From positions 1 through 26,432 of IMG/VR virus record IMGVR_UViG_3300030329_004222: a stretch of DNA of 26,432 bases, one strand, 5' to 3'. Positions 6,954 through 12,970 of the stretch are shown here, piece after piece. The translations under genes and the position numbers were made by a program. This stretch comes from a virus. Position 1 is the first letter of the stretch. The number at the start of each line of letters is the position of its first letter. The notes under the pieces are model-generated. The model saw only the letters and a list, made by a program, of their open reading frames with translations. It ran no database searches and was not told where the DNA came from.

Positions 6954-7444
6954 CCTGCATCACTCCCCAAAATCAAATGCGATCCCAACTACGTCGCCAG
7001 TCAAGAAGAACTGTCCGTCCCTGCATCACTCCCCAAAATCAAATGCGATACCAACACACTACGCGGTAAGCATTGAAGCTGCGCCCGCTCCTGCATCACT
7101 CCCCAGAATTACATGCGATACCAACAGTCGATTCGCTGGAGCCGGCAACTTTCTTCCTGCATCACTCCCCAAAATTACATGCGATCCCAACTTGGCTGCC
7201 TCCGTCGTATCATCGCAGGTGCCTGCATCACTCCCCAAAATCAAATGCGCTCCCAACTTCGCCGGCGCTGGCAACTTCTTGCGTAACCTGCATCACTCCC
7301 AAAAATTACATGCGATCCCAACTCCGGACGATCGATTCGGCACCTGCATCACTCCCAAAAATTACATGCGATCCCAACAAAATCGTGCGCTGCGTCGGCA
7401 GCCGCTCGCCTGCATCACTCCCAATATTTACATGCGATCCCAAC
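6954..7444 (-). CRISPR. Phage CRISPR array, 8 repeats and 7 spacers
   Basis: Eight 36-bp repeats start at 6954, 7020, 7090, 7156, 7222, 7287, 7343 and 7409. Spacers are 30, 34, 30, 30, 29, 20 and 30 nt. On the minus strand (same direction as the genes) the repeat begins GTTGGGATCGCATG and ends GGGAGTGATGCAGG. GCAT near the 5' end can pair with ATGC near the 3' end. Repeats are polymorphic: the middle reads as TAATTTTG or TTGATTTTG-like variants, and GGGATCG versus GGTATCG occurs near the start. The 34-, 29- and 20-nt spacers break any reading frame, so the array is not coding. It begins 3 nt after the stop of the 156-aa gene, one gene downstream of the Cas12-like effector. No cas1 or cas2 is present in the window. 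Confidence 0.85.
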
Positions 7445-7447
7445 ACA

Positions 7448-7918
7448 CTACGCGGTAAACAGCGAATCTGCTTTGCTTTGCGGAATTTGCATGTACTGAA
7501 TCATCATCTTCTTCTGTGCCGACAGCAGATGCTCTAGTTCGTTTTTTTCTTCAATCACTCGCTTTAATTCCATCTCCAGTTCTTTGGCGCGGTCCTTCCA
7601 TGAAATGCGATCCGTTGATTGACGCGATTTGGATTGCCTGTGCACCACCTGCGCAACTAGTTCGCGAACGTTCGTTCTTTCCCAGTCTTCAACGTTGGGG
7701 TACGAATTAAAAACGGATCTAAGCGTTACATAATCAATCCCAACGTCCTCCAATTCATGATCAAACTCATTCTCGTAATTAACGTGTTCACTTTCACACC
7801 ACGCTTGAAACTCGCTGTCGTTTTGGATTTGAATAAGAAGCACAACCCGGCGGTGTAAGTCGGCGGCGCCTTTTCTCTTCAGCTCCTGCTGTTGCTTCAT
7901 TAACATTCGCCATGACAT
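7448..7918 (-). CDS. Unknown coiled-coil protein between effector and array
   Basis: A 156-aa protein. The N-terminus is basic (MKQQQELKRKGAADLHRRVV) and the middle is acidic (YENEFDHELEDVGIDYVTL). The C-terminal third is a predicted coiled coil (WKDRAKELEMELKRVIEEKN) ending in Gln/Met-rich sequence. No family recognised. The ATG at 7918 has AAGGA about 9 nt upstream. The frameshift-corrected effector frame would overlap this start by 19 nt, suggesting translational coupling. A diverged copy of its last codons and stop lies inside spacer 2, so the gene-array junction is conserved in related phages. Candidate accessory of the effector or a regulator; function unknown. Confidence 0.7.
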   Translation of the reverse strand: MSWRMLMKQQQELKRKGAADLHRRVVLLIQIQNDSEFQAWCESEHVNYENEFDHELEDVGIDYVTLRSVFNSYPNVEDWERTNVRELVAQVVHRQSKSRQSTDRISWKDRAKELEMELKRVIEEKNELEHLLSAQKKMMIQYMQIPQSKADSLFTA

Positions 7919-8065
7919 CTGGAAATCCTTTCAGATCGAAACTTATTAACCCAACTCCGATACACTCGACAATCACCGCACAGCGGCAGCTCTCCCTTTA
8001 AGACGCTGCGCGTTGTCTGATTGATTATTCTTTCGCACATCCGGCAGGCGATCGGCGGCAATTTT
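7900..8065 (-). pseudogene. Out-of-frame zinc-finger end of the effector
   Basis: Reading in the +1 frame from the AAAA run at 8062-8065 gives LPPIACRMCERIINQTTRSV, then LKGELPLCGDCRVYRSWVNK and a stop at 7900. This is the CxxC...CxxC treble-clef finger that type V effectors carry at this point, directly after VKWTRK. Removing one A would give a continuous protein of about 451 aa. The position of the RuvC-III Asp (DxNAA in active relatives) reads WVNKF, so the Asp is missing here too. This may be a base-call error, a real inactivating mutation, or a +1 translational frameshift. Confidence 0.7.
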
Positions 8066-9256
8066 GCGCGTCCACTTGACTTGCTCATACTCAATTCCCT
8101 CCCCATCACATTTGTAGGCGAGCATCGATCCGACCTGAAACCACTCCCATGACATTGCCGACCGGACGTCGTTGCCAGCCTCAGCCAAAAACGTCTTTAC
8201 GTCACTCGTTGGTTGATGGTAAATCACCTTCCCAGCGCCTTCGCGTTTGCAAATGTCGATAATGGTTCGGCTGCACTGGTGGTTATATCGCTTTGTGAAA
8301 TCGAGCCATTTACTGGAGAGTTTCGTCCAGATCGACATAGCACGCTTGCGGCCGTGCCTCGCATTGGAACGTGACCAGCGGTAATGCTCTCTTCGTTCTC
8401 GCCGTTCCTGTAAGATCATTCGCCGCGCGAAATCAATATTCGATCCGGTGCCGCCGAAATAAGTTCGCCGGTCGCCGATCTTCAGCACCCACGGACGCCG
8501 TTTGCCGGGGATCACATGGACGACCTTATTCGGATCGAGCCCGACCGGCGTCGTCTTTGGCATACGATACGAAATAAGCGCGAACCACTTCCCCTTCGTC
8601 CATTGGAGCGCACTCCCGCGAAACTCGTACTCCCCGTCGACGATCCGCCTGATGATCGCTCGCACACTCGCGGCCTTCCGTTTCCAAATCACCATGCGGC
8701 AGCAGACGCGCCGCGACGGATTGCGCGCCTTTTCTGACGTCGTGTCACGCTGCAGCCGAACAACGATATCCTCGACTCCCAACGTCGCGTTCTGTTTGTC
8801 GAAGTTGATCGGCTGAGGATTGCAAAACGACGGTATCGACTCCCTGGCAATCAGGATAGACATCCATCCCGGAAGTGATCCGTTTGCCGCTTTCCTAGTC
8901 GTTAGCGTCTGCCGCCATTTTTGGATTGCGAGCACGACGGCCCTAGTGTTCAAAGTGGGAAGACGCCGCCGAACCGATGCGTAGATTCGTTTTGACAGCT
9001 CGTTGTCGATGGATTTCAAATCCAGCTTAGGCTTTGCGCCTCGCGTTTTTTTGTCGGCCGCATGCCACTCTCGCAAGGTTGATATGTATCTTTCAATAAT
9101 CGCGGCCGAGTCGTTCACAACGTGCCAGCTCAACCACTCTTGCCAGCACGTGTTGAGCAGCCGCTGCGCGTTTATGGACAGCTCCAACCACGCATCACGA
9201 TCATCTTTCGGTACAATCACCTCAACTCGCGTCGTCCTAATCGCACGTTCCGACAT
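7973..9256 (-). CDS. Cas12/TnpB-like effector, RuvC residues degenerate
   Basis: A 427-aa protein from the ATG at 9256 (AGGAG 8 nt upstream). The fold is recognisable: an N-terminal helical part, a strand region LQWTKGKWFALISY (218-230), RuvC-I VGLDPNKVV with Asp241, an Arg-rich bridge-like helix (RRMILQERRERREHYRW), a helix KRYNHQCSRTIIDICKREGA, then GKVIYHQP and SWEWFQVGSMLAYK. The RuvC-II Glu expected at about 347 is replaced (YHQP). This frame ends without the CxxC zinc finger, which is found intact in the +1 frame from 8062 to 7900. Size and layout suit compact type V (Cas12f/Cas12m-like) or TnpB-derived proteins. With the adjacent array, an RNA-guided DNA binder is the best inference; subtype unassigned. 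Confidence 0.8.
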   Translation of the reverse strand: MSERAIRTTRVEVIVPKDDRDAWLELSINAQRLLNTCWQEWLSWHVVNDSAAIIERYISTLREWHAADKKTRGAKPKLDLKSIDNELSKRIYASVRRRLPTLNTRAVVLAIQKWRQTLTTRKAANGSLPGWMSILIARESIPSFCNPQPINFDKQNATLGVEDIVVRLQRDTTSEKARNPSRRVCCRMVIWKRKAASVRAIIRRIVDGEYEFRGSALQWTKGKWFALISYRMPKTTPVGLDPNKVVHVIPGKRRPWVLKIGDRRTYFGGTGSNIDFARRMILQERRERREHYRWSRSNARHGRKRAMSIWTKLSSKWLDFTKRYNHQCSRTIIDICKREGAGKVIYHQPTSDVKTFLAEAGNDVRSAMSWEWFQVGSMLAYKCDGEGIEYEQVKWTRKIAADRLPDVRKNNQSDNAQRLKGRAAAVR

Positions 9257-9347
9257 TACCAAACTCCTGTTGAATAGAGGGAGTGTGGCGAGTGCTACGC
9301 GGCTCGCGAAGTCCGCAGCTGTTCTCGCCTTGACGGGTGCAGTCCCG
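9257..9347 (-). ncRNA. Structured leader before effector; possible tracrRNA-like RNA
   Basis: The gap of about 90 nt between the 79-aa gene and the effector start is GC-rich and can form several short hairpins, including CGGG/CCCG at 9334-9347 and GCGG/CCGC around a near-palindromic CTTCGCGAG. On the minus strand CACTCCC (complement of 9279-9285) is a perfect 7-nt antirepeat to GGGAGTG in the CRISPR repeat, with partial pairing continuing upstream. That is weak support for a tracrRNA-like element. It may equally be an ordinary 5' leader. Confidence 0.25.
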
Positions 9348-9587
9348 CTATCCGCTCGCGCGGTGTTTCGATGTCTCGATTAATTTGTAGCCTTGCTGCC
9401 GATACGCCTCGGCAATCTCCTGCGCCTTAATCACTGCGATCTCTTCTAACCGGGCCTTTGCGTATACCGTTCCCGGCACGAGCGCCTTCGCGCAACACAA
9501 TTCAGAGTACTCGTCGCCGCCGCTGTAGGTGACTTCGCCGGTCAAGATCTCAACGACCGCGTAATACTTTCCTTCCACCCCTTTCAT
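9348..9587 (-). CDS. Hypothetical protein, 79 aa
   Basis: I chose the ATG at 9587 because a very strong purine-rich GGGGAGGAGAGGAG precedes it. Longer starts at 9638 and 9650 would translate that stretch. The protein begins MKGVEGKYYAVVEILTGEVT and ends in a helical KAQEIAEAYRQQGYKLIE. No family recognised. It lies in the block between the 10.7-kb promoter and the effector. The 111-nt gap behind it (9588-9698) shows nothing I recognise beyond the ribosome site. Confidence 0.6.
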   Translation of the reverse strand: MKGVEGKYYAVVEILTGEVTYSGGDEYSELCCAKALVPGTVYAKARLEEIAVIKAQEIAEAYRQQGYKLIETSKHRASG

Positions 9588-9698
9588 CTCCTCTCCTCCC
9601 CTCTCCTCCCCGAGATGGGAAACGATATCCGGCTTCATCGTCCTGGACAATGCGAATTAAACTCACCGGCGCTATTTTTCAGGTATTATCACATTGGG

Positions 9699-9887
9699 CT
9701 ACCTGGGCGGCCTGCCTACCGACGGGCGATCAGGTAAGCGCTGGCGAACAGCTGCCGGTAATCGACGGACGCAGCACTCGCCCACCCATTGCGACAATGT
9801 CTTTTTTTCTTTTTTCGCCTGGCGCTGGAATTGCTCCCAATACTCGACCGGCTGGGTTAGGTTCTTTTTTCCTTTTTGCTGCGCCAT
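9699..9887 (-). CDS. Small ribbon-helix-helix-like protein
   Basis: A 62-aa basic protein from an ATG at 9887 with AGGAGG 7 nt upstream, 2 nt after the stop of the 243-aa gene. The segment NLTQPVEYWEQFQRQAKKEK, then KTLSQWVGECCVRRLP, has the strand then helix-turn-helix spacing of Arc/CopG-type ribbon-helix-helix DNA-binding proteins. These often act as small phage or plasmid repressors. Upstream of the effector gene it is a plausible regulator of this block. The assignment is from pattern only. Confidence 0.55.
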   Translation of the reverse strand: MAQQKGKKNLTQPVEYWEQFQRQAKKEKKTLSQWVGECCVRRLPAAVRQRLPDRPSVGRPPR

Positions 9888-9889
9888 CG

Positions 9890-10621
9890 TCAATCCTCCT
9901 CGCCGGCAAGGCAGTAGCCGAAATCGAGCAGATGCTCTACTTGCTCTACCGTTAAGTCCTCGACCGCGTAACTCACGCAATCGCTCTCGGCCGCCTCGGC
10001 GTCGAAACCGCCGAGATGACCCGCGAGCGCTTCACTTGCTAGTATTCGGCCATCTTCCGTGTCTGGCGCAATAAGCTTTCCAGTGCCGCGAAAGTCGGCA
10101 GTGTATCCGGTTAGATCCCCCAGCTTGCTTTTTGCCAGCTCCACTCTTTCGGCGTGGTGTTCTTTCCTTTGTTTCTCAGCTCGCTCTTCCGTGTAGTCGC
10201 CGAATTCATCTTCGACTCCCAGCTGCTCCACGATGTCACTCTTCACTTCATCTGGAAGCGCCGCGAGCGTTGACAGATCGCCACAGGCACCGTCTTGGCA
10301 GAAAATACACGCATAGTTGTCCCAAAATCGCTCGTACAAGATTCCCCGGAACTCGGACCAGGCTCCTTCGTCACATGGCGAAGGCAAACTGAGCACCTCA
10401 CCGTCAAGGATGTCGGCCAACAGCCTCTCGACTGCGTTATCGTGATCTTCGAGGCTCGCCAGCCATGTCGTCTCGCCATCTTCTATGACGACGTACCCCC
10501 CAAACTTCCGGACAGTGAGCCCCTCTGGATTGCGGCTGCTATATCCCAGATATTCGGCCTGGATCTCCCTCGCCAGATCAAGGCGTCGCTCTGCGTCACT
10601 GATTGTTGTTCGGTGATTCAT
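9890..10621 (-). CDS. Hypothetical acidic protein, 243 aa
   Basis: Starts at the ATG at 10621, 7 nt after GAAAGG. The frame is open upstream, but there it only translates a repeated leader (two ACGAAAGGCA copies). The protein is strongly acidic, with a Cys-containing centre (NYACIFCQDGACGDLSTLAA), a charged helix (YTEERAEKQRKEHHAERVEL) and an acidic C-terminus. No family recognised. It is the first gene after the strong promoter, a position typical of early phage proteins that act on the host. Confidence 0.65.
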   Translation of the reverse strand: MNHRTTISDAERRLDLAREIQAEYLGYSSRNPEGLTVRKFGGYVVIEDGETTWLASLEDHDNAVERLLADILDGEVLSLPSPCDEGAWSEFRGILYERFWDNYACIFCQDGACGDLSTLAALPDEVKSDIVEQLGVEDEFGDYTEERAEKQRKEHHAERVELAKSKLGDLTGYTADFRGTGKLIAPDTEDGRILASEALAGHLGGFDAEAAESDCVSYAVEDLTVEQVEHLLDFGYCLAGEED

Positions 10622-10671
10622 TTTGTGCCTTTCGTTTTTGAGTTTATGCCTTTCGTTCAATCGACACCTGT

Positions 10672-10700
10672 ATTTTATCGCCACAATTACCGCCCGTCAA
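10672..10700 (-). promoter_or_regulatory. Strong sigma70-like promoter
   Basis: On the minus strand TTGACG (10700-10695) and TAAAAT (10677-10672) are separated by exactly 17 nt, close to the sigma70 consensus. It lies in the 118-nt gap between the CAP gene and the 243-aa gene and points into the latter. It would drive the non-structural block including the effector and array. Transcription should start near 10665. Confidence 0.65.
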
Positions 10701-10723
10701 TAACAATGGCGATAATTATTTGG

Positions 10724-10739
10724 AAAAAAAGGCAGGCGA
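10724..10739 (-). terminator. Possible weak terminator after the CAP gene
   Basis: Minus-strand transcripts leaving the CAP gene meet GC-rich sequence (CGCTGATCGCCTGCC) followed by a run of T opposite 10724-10730. Only a short GGC/GCC stem can be drawn, so this is tentative. Its place, just before a new promoter, fits the end of the late operon. Confidence 0.3.
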
Positions 10740-11132
10740 TCAGCGGCCGAATTGCTGGCACCAGTAAATTCGGCCGGATGTGGGATTCCGGTAGGCTGCG
10801 GCACCAATCCGCGTGTAATTCGATCCCAATATATTGGATCGATGGCCCTTCGAATTCATCCAGCGCCGCAGGACAGACGGCAGGGTGCGTCCCGTCGCGA
10901 TGTTCTCGGCCGCGCCAGGGTGCGAACCGTGCTGCATCTTTCCCGATCGAGCCATCCAGCCGGCATGGTTCCTCGATTGCTCCTGAAGCTTCGGGCAGAC
11001 TCGCAGCGTCGGAAGGCCGTGCCTACGACGAGCTAGGTTCGTTTGCTCAACTATCTGCCGCTCGACATCATTAAGTAGTGGATCTTCAGTTCCGCCGAGC
11101 AACGAACATGCGACAATCATTGCCGAGATCAT
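10740..11132 (-). CDS. CAP-domain (SCP/PR1-like) protein
   Basis: A 130-aa protein consisting almost only of a CAP domain. Visible signatures are TNLARRRHGLPTL (31-43), NHAGWMA with His56, MQHGSHPGAAENIATG with Glu76, WMNSKGHRSNILG with His97, and IYWCQQFG at the end. Bacterial CAP proteins are usually secreted; this start gives only a short hydrophobic N-terminus (MISAMIVACSLLGG), possibly a minimal or lipoprotein-type signal. The ATG overlaps the upstream TGA. Its place beside a membrane protein and lectin suggests a role at the cell surface or in lysis, but CAP biochemistry in bacteria is poorly defined. Confidence 0.8.
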   Translation of the reverse strand: MISAMIVACSLLGGTEDPLLNDVERQIVEQTNLARRRHGLPTLRVCPKLQEQSRNHAGWMARSGKMQHGSHPGAAENIATGRTLPSVLRRWMNSKGHRSNILGSNYTRIGAAAYRNPTSGRIYWCQQFGR

Positions 11133-11332
11133 GCCGACAACTCCGCATTGATCTCGGTTGCGTGGTAGGCGATTCCAGCCGAGTCGTCAATCAATCGCCA
11201 CTCCGCTGGCCATGTAGAAAGACCGCGATCACTCAGCACGGACTTCGCGACCGCCTGCCAAGTTTCGATCGCGTCAAACTCTGACTTCCAATCGCTGTTC
11301 TCGCTCGCAGTGTCGACCCACCAAACTTTCAT
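11129..11332 (-). CDS. Hypothetical protein, 67 aa
   Basis: A small Trp-rich acidic protein (MKVWWVDTASENSDWKSEFD, then WPAEWRLIDDSAGIAYH). No family recognised and no membrane segment. Both ends overlap neighbours by ATGA junctions, so it is translationally coupled in the block running from the lectin to the CAP protein. Confidence 0.6.
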   Translation of the reverse strand: MKVWWVDTASENSDWKSEFDAIETWQAVAKSVLSDRGLSTWPAEWRLIDDSAGIAYHATEINAELSA

Positions 11333-11649
11333 GGTAATGGCTCCGCTGGTTCAACTGCGCGTCGGATGCTCTCCGCGCTTTCGTGCGTTTCTCGCGCCAA
11401 ATCAATCATTAGCTTTCGGTCATCGATCAGTTGCCGAATCAACCTGTCTGTCGTTGCCTCGAATCTAACTGAAGCCTCTTGTAATTGCTGCGCGTTACGA
11501 TCATAACCGGCACGAAGGTTCTCTAGAATCAGAGGCCCTTTTGCCGCGAGCATCCAGCCAAAAAAAACAAGGATTAGCGTCGCAATCGATTGGTTTGCGA
11601 GCGATAGAACCTGGGTCGCCGTCGTGTTTTTTGTCAGGTTGTCGATCAT
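11329..11649 (-). CDS. Membrane-anchored coiled-coil protein
   Basis: A 106-aa protein. I chose the ATG at 11649 because it overlaps the lectin TGA (ATGA). The longer frame only reads through the lectin gene. After a short polar N-terminus there is one clear transmembrane segment (IATLILVFFGWMLAAKGPLI). A long charged helix of coiled-coil type follows (AQQLQEASVRFEATTDRLIR, then DLARETHESAESIRRAVEPA). The topology would suit a spanin- or holin-like lysis accessory, or a phage membrane protein of another kind. No family recognised. Confidence 0.6.
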   Translation of the reverse strand: MIDNLTKNTTATQVLSLANQSIATLILVFFGWMLAAKGPLILENLRAGYDRNAQQLQEASVRFEATTDRLIRQLIDDRKLMIDLARETHESAESIRRAVEPAEPLP

Positions 11650-12419
11650 ATTACGGATACCACCTTTTGATGCGCAACAAGCGCAGGCGCTGACGAAGAC
11701 GAATAAGAGACAACCTGTCGACGACGACGGTACGAGGCTAGTGGATCTCGCCACATCAGAGAAACCTCTGAAGGCCGCAGCGCGCGTCCGTACAGCCGCG
11801 CGTCAGCAATCAGGTGCGTCAATCCGTTGCTTCCCGCTTCGCGCGAAATCTCGATTTCCGCGTTCGCGAATTGGCCGCTACCAGTGTACGATTCCTGGCC
11901 AGAAAATTTGCCATCGACGTACCAAATGAAATCATTCGCCTGGTCGTACGTCAGCACGACCTGCGACCATTTCCCCTGACGGACGGGCGCGCCGGCGTTG
12001 CTCATTCCGTGCTTCGTTCCCCAGCCCCAGAAGTATTTCGATCCGTTGTTCATCACGTAGAAACGCGGCGTGCTCGAAGCCGAGCCAAACGCAAACCGAT
12101 TTCCTCCGGGCGTCGATATGTATTTTTTATAAAGCAGAACGGACCACGGCTGCCCGGTCTCGAACACCTCGGAAGAGTTAAGCCCGGTTGGTATGTCATC
12201 ATTCCCTGTGAGGTAGACATGCCGCGGAAACACGGAGATTTCTGGCGTCGTGTTGGTCAGGTCTCCGTGATTATTATGGCCAGAGTAATCACGGATTACC
12301 GAACCCGAAGGACCAAGGATTGGTGACCACGCGCCTATCAACCCATCCCACAATGTCGGGTTTGCCGAATCGCTGCGGCTCGTCGTGAGTCCAGGCGAAT
12401 GAATTGATCCGAACGGCAT
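11646..12419 (-). CDS. LamG/concanavalin A-like lectin domain protein
   Basis: A 257-aa protein. The ATG at 12419 has GAGGTG about 7 nt upstream. It shows the hallmarks of LamG-type jelly-roll domains: GLIGAWSPILGPSGSVIRDY, then SGHNNHGDLTN near the N-terminus, GKWSQVVLTYDQ...WYVDGKFSGQ in the middle, and ADARLYGRALRPSEVSLMW near the end. These domains bind carbohydrate or surface protein. In a tail gene cluster the likely role is host-surface recognition at the tail tip or fibre. The C-terminus past the domain is Ser- and Val-rich and unassigned. Confidence 0.75.
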   Translation of the reverse strand: MPFGSIHSPGLTTSRSDSANPTLWDGLIGAWSPILGPSGSVIRDYSGHNNHGDLTNTTPEISVFPRHVYLTGNDDIPTGLNSSEVFETGQPWSVLLYKKYISTPGGNRFAFGSASSTPRFYVMNNGSKYFWGWGTKHGMSNAGAPVRQGKWSQVVLTYDQANDFIWYVDGKFSGQESYTGSGQFANAEIEISREAGSNGLTHLIADARLYGRALRPSEVSLMWRDPLASYRRRRQVVSYSSSSAPALVAHQKVVSVI

Positions 12420-12436
12420 TGAAGTCACCTCTTGCG

Positions 12437-12949
12437 CTACTGCCCTTGATAATAGATCGGCGTCATGGTCAGCTTGTGCGCGTCTCCGCTACTCAGCAGC
12501 GCGTCGGCAGTCGCATTGTGCACTACGGGAAAGAAGTACCGCGACGTGATTCGGCATGTTCCTCTGACGATCAACTCGTCCGCTGCCGTTGTGGAATGGA
12601 CTGTCGCCGAACCGACGTAATGCATGTTGTTCAGCATATCTGTGCTTGGGCCTGTCGCCGTATCGGCCGTGTCCGTTGGGAGTGAAGTCGGTTGGCCGTC
12701 GAAATTCGTTGTGTCGTTCGACCCCGATACATACAGATCAACCGACTCGCCGACAACAGGCGCCGTGTCGAATCCGTCGATAACCAGCTCCCATTCGTAC
12801 TCGTCGTTCGTCGCGCTCGCGCCACGATCGTAGTACGATCCGCCCATGGTTGCATCTGCCGCCAAGCCGCCTAAATCCATCTCCTCATCGCCGCCGGAGT
12901 CCGTCCAGACAATCGGTGTCCCTCGGACAAGGTAAATTTCATTTGCCAT
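12437..12949 (-). CDS. Probable tail-associated structural protein
   Basis: A 170-aa acidic, Thr/Asp-rich protein without signal peptide. It begins MANEIYLVRGTPIVWTDSGG and has a beta-like pattern throughout (YEWELVIDGFDTAPVVGESV, ADELIVRGTCRITSRYFFPV). No named family recognised. It sits between the fibre-like repeat protein and the lectin, so a small tail-fibre accessory or baseplate component is the likely role. Confidence 0.6.
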   Translation of the reverse strand: MANEIYLVRGTPIVWTDSGGDEEMDLGGLAADATMGGSYYDRGASATNDEYEWELVIDGFDTAPVVGESVDLYVSGSNDTTNFDGQPTSLPTDTADTATGPSTDMLNNMHYVGSATVHSTTAADELIVRGTCRITSRYFFPVVHNATADALLSSGDAHKLTMTPIYYQGQ

Positions 12950-12970
12950 GTTTTTTCTCCTGTGTCGCGA

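Noticed and set aside
6908-6988. N-terminal extension of the 178-aa gene through the last CRISPR repeat (GSHLILGSDAG)
   Set aside because: Repeat-encoded residues recur in one frame by chance. Spacer lengths of 34, 29 and 20 nt break the frame, and a TTG with GGAGG spacing at 6907 is a better start.
7059-7274. 71-aa open frame across three repeats with recurring ILGSDAG
   Set aside because: It is read-through of repeats. Its C-terminal end is the gene remnant in spacer 2, and there is no ribosome site.
6954-7444. Array as iterons or repressor-binding sites
   Set aside because: The 36-bp repeats, mostly 29-30-nt spacers, coding-like spacers and the neighbouring Cas12-like gene fit CRISPR better. 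Not excluded outright.
9699-9980. 93-aa version of the ribbon-helix-helix-like gene
   Set aside because: The extra N-terminus overlaps the 243-aa gene; the ATG at 9887 has an ideal AGGAGG site.
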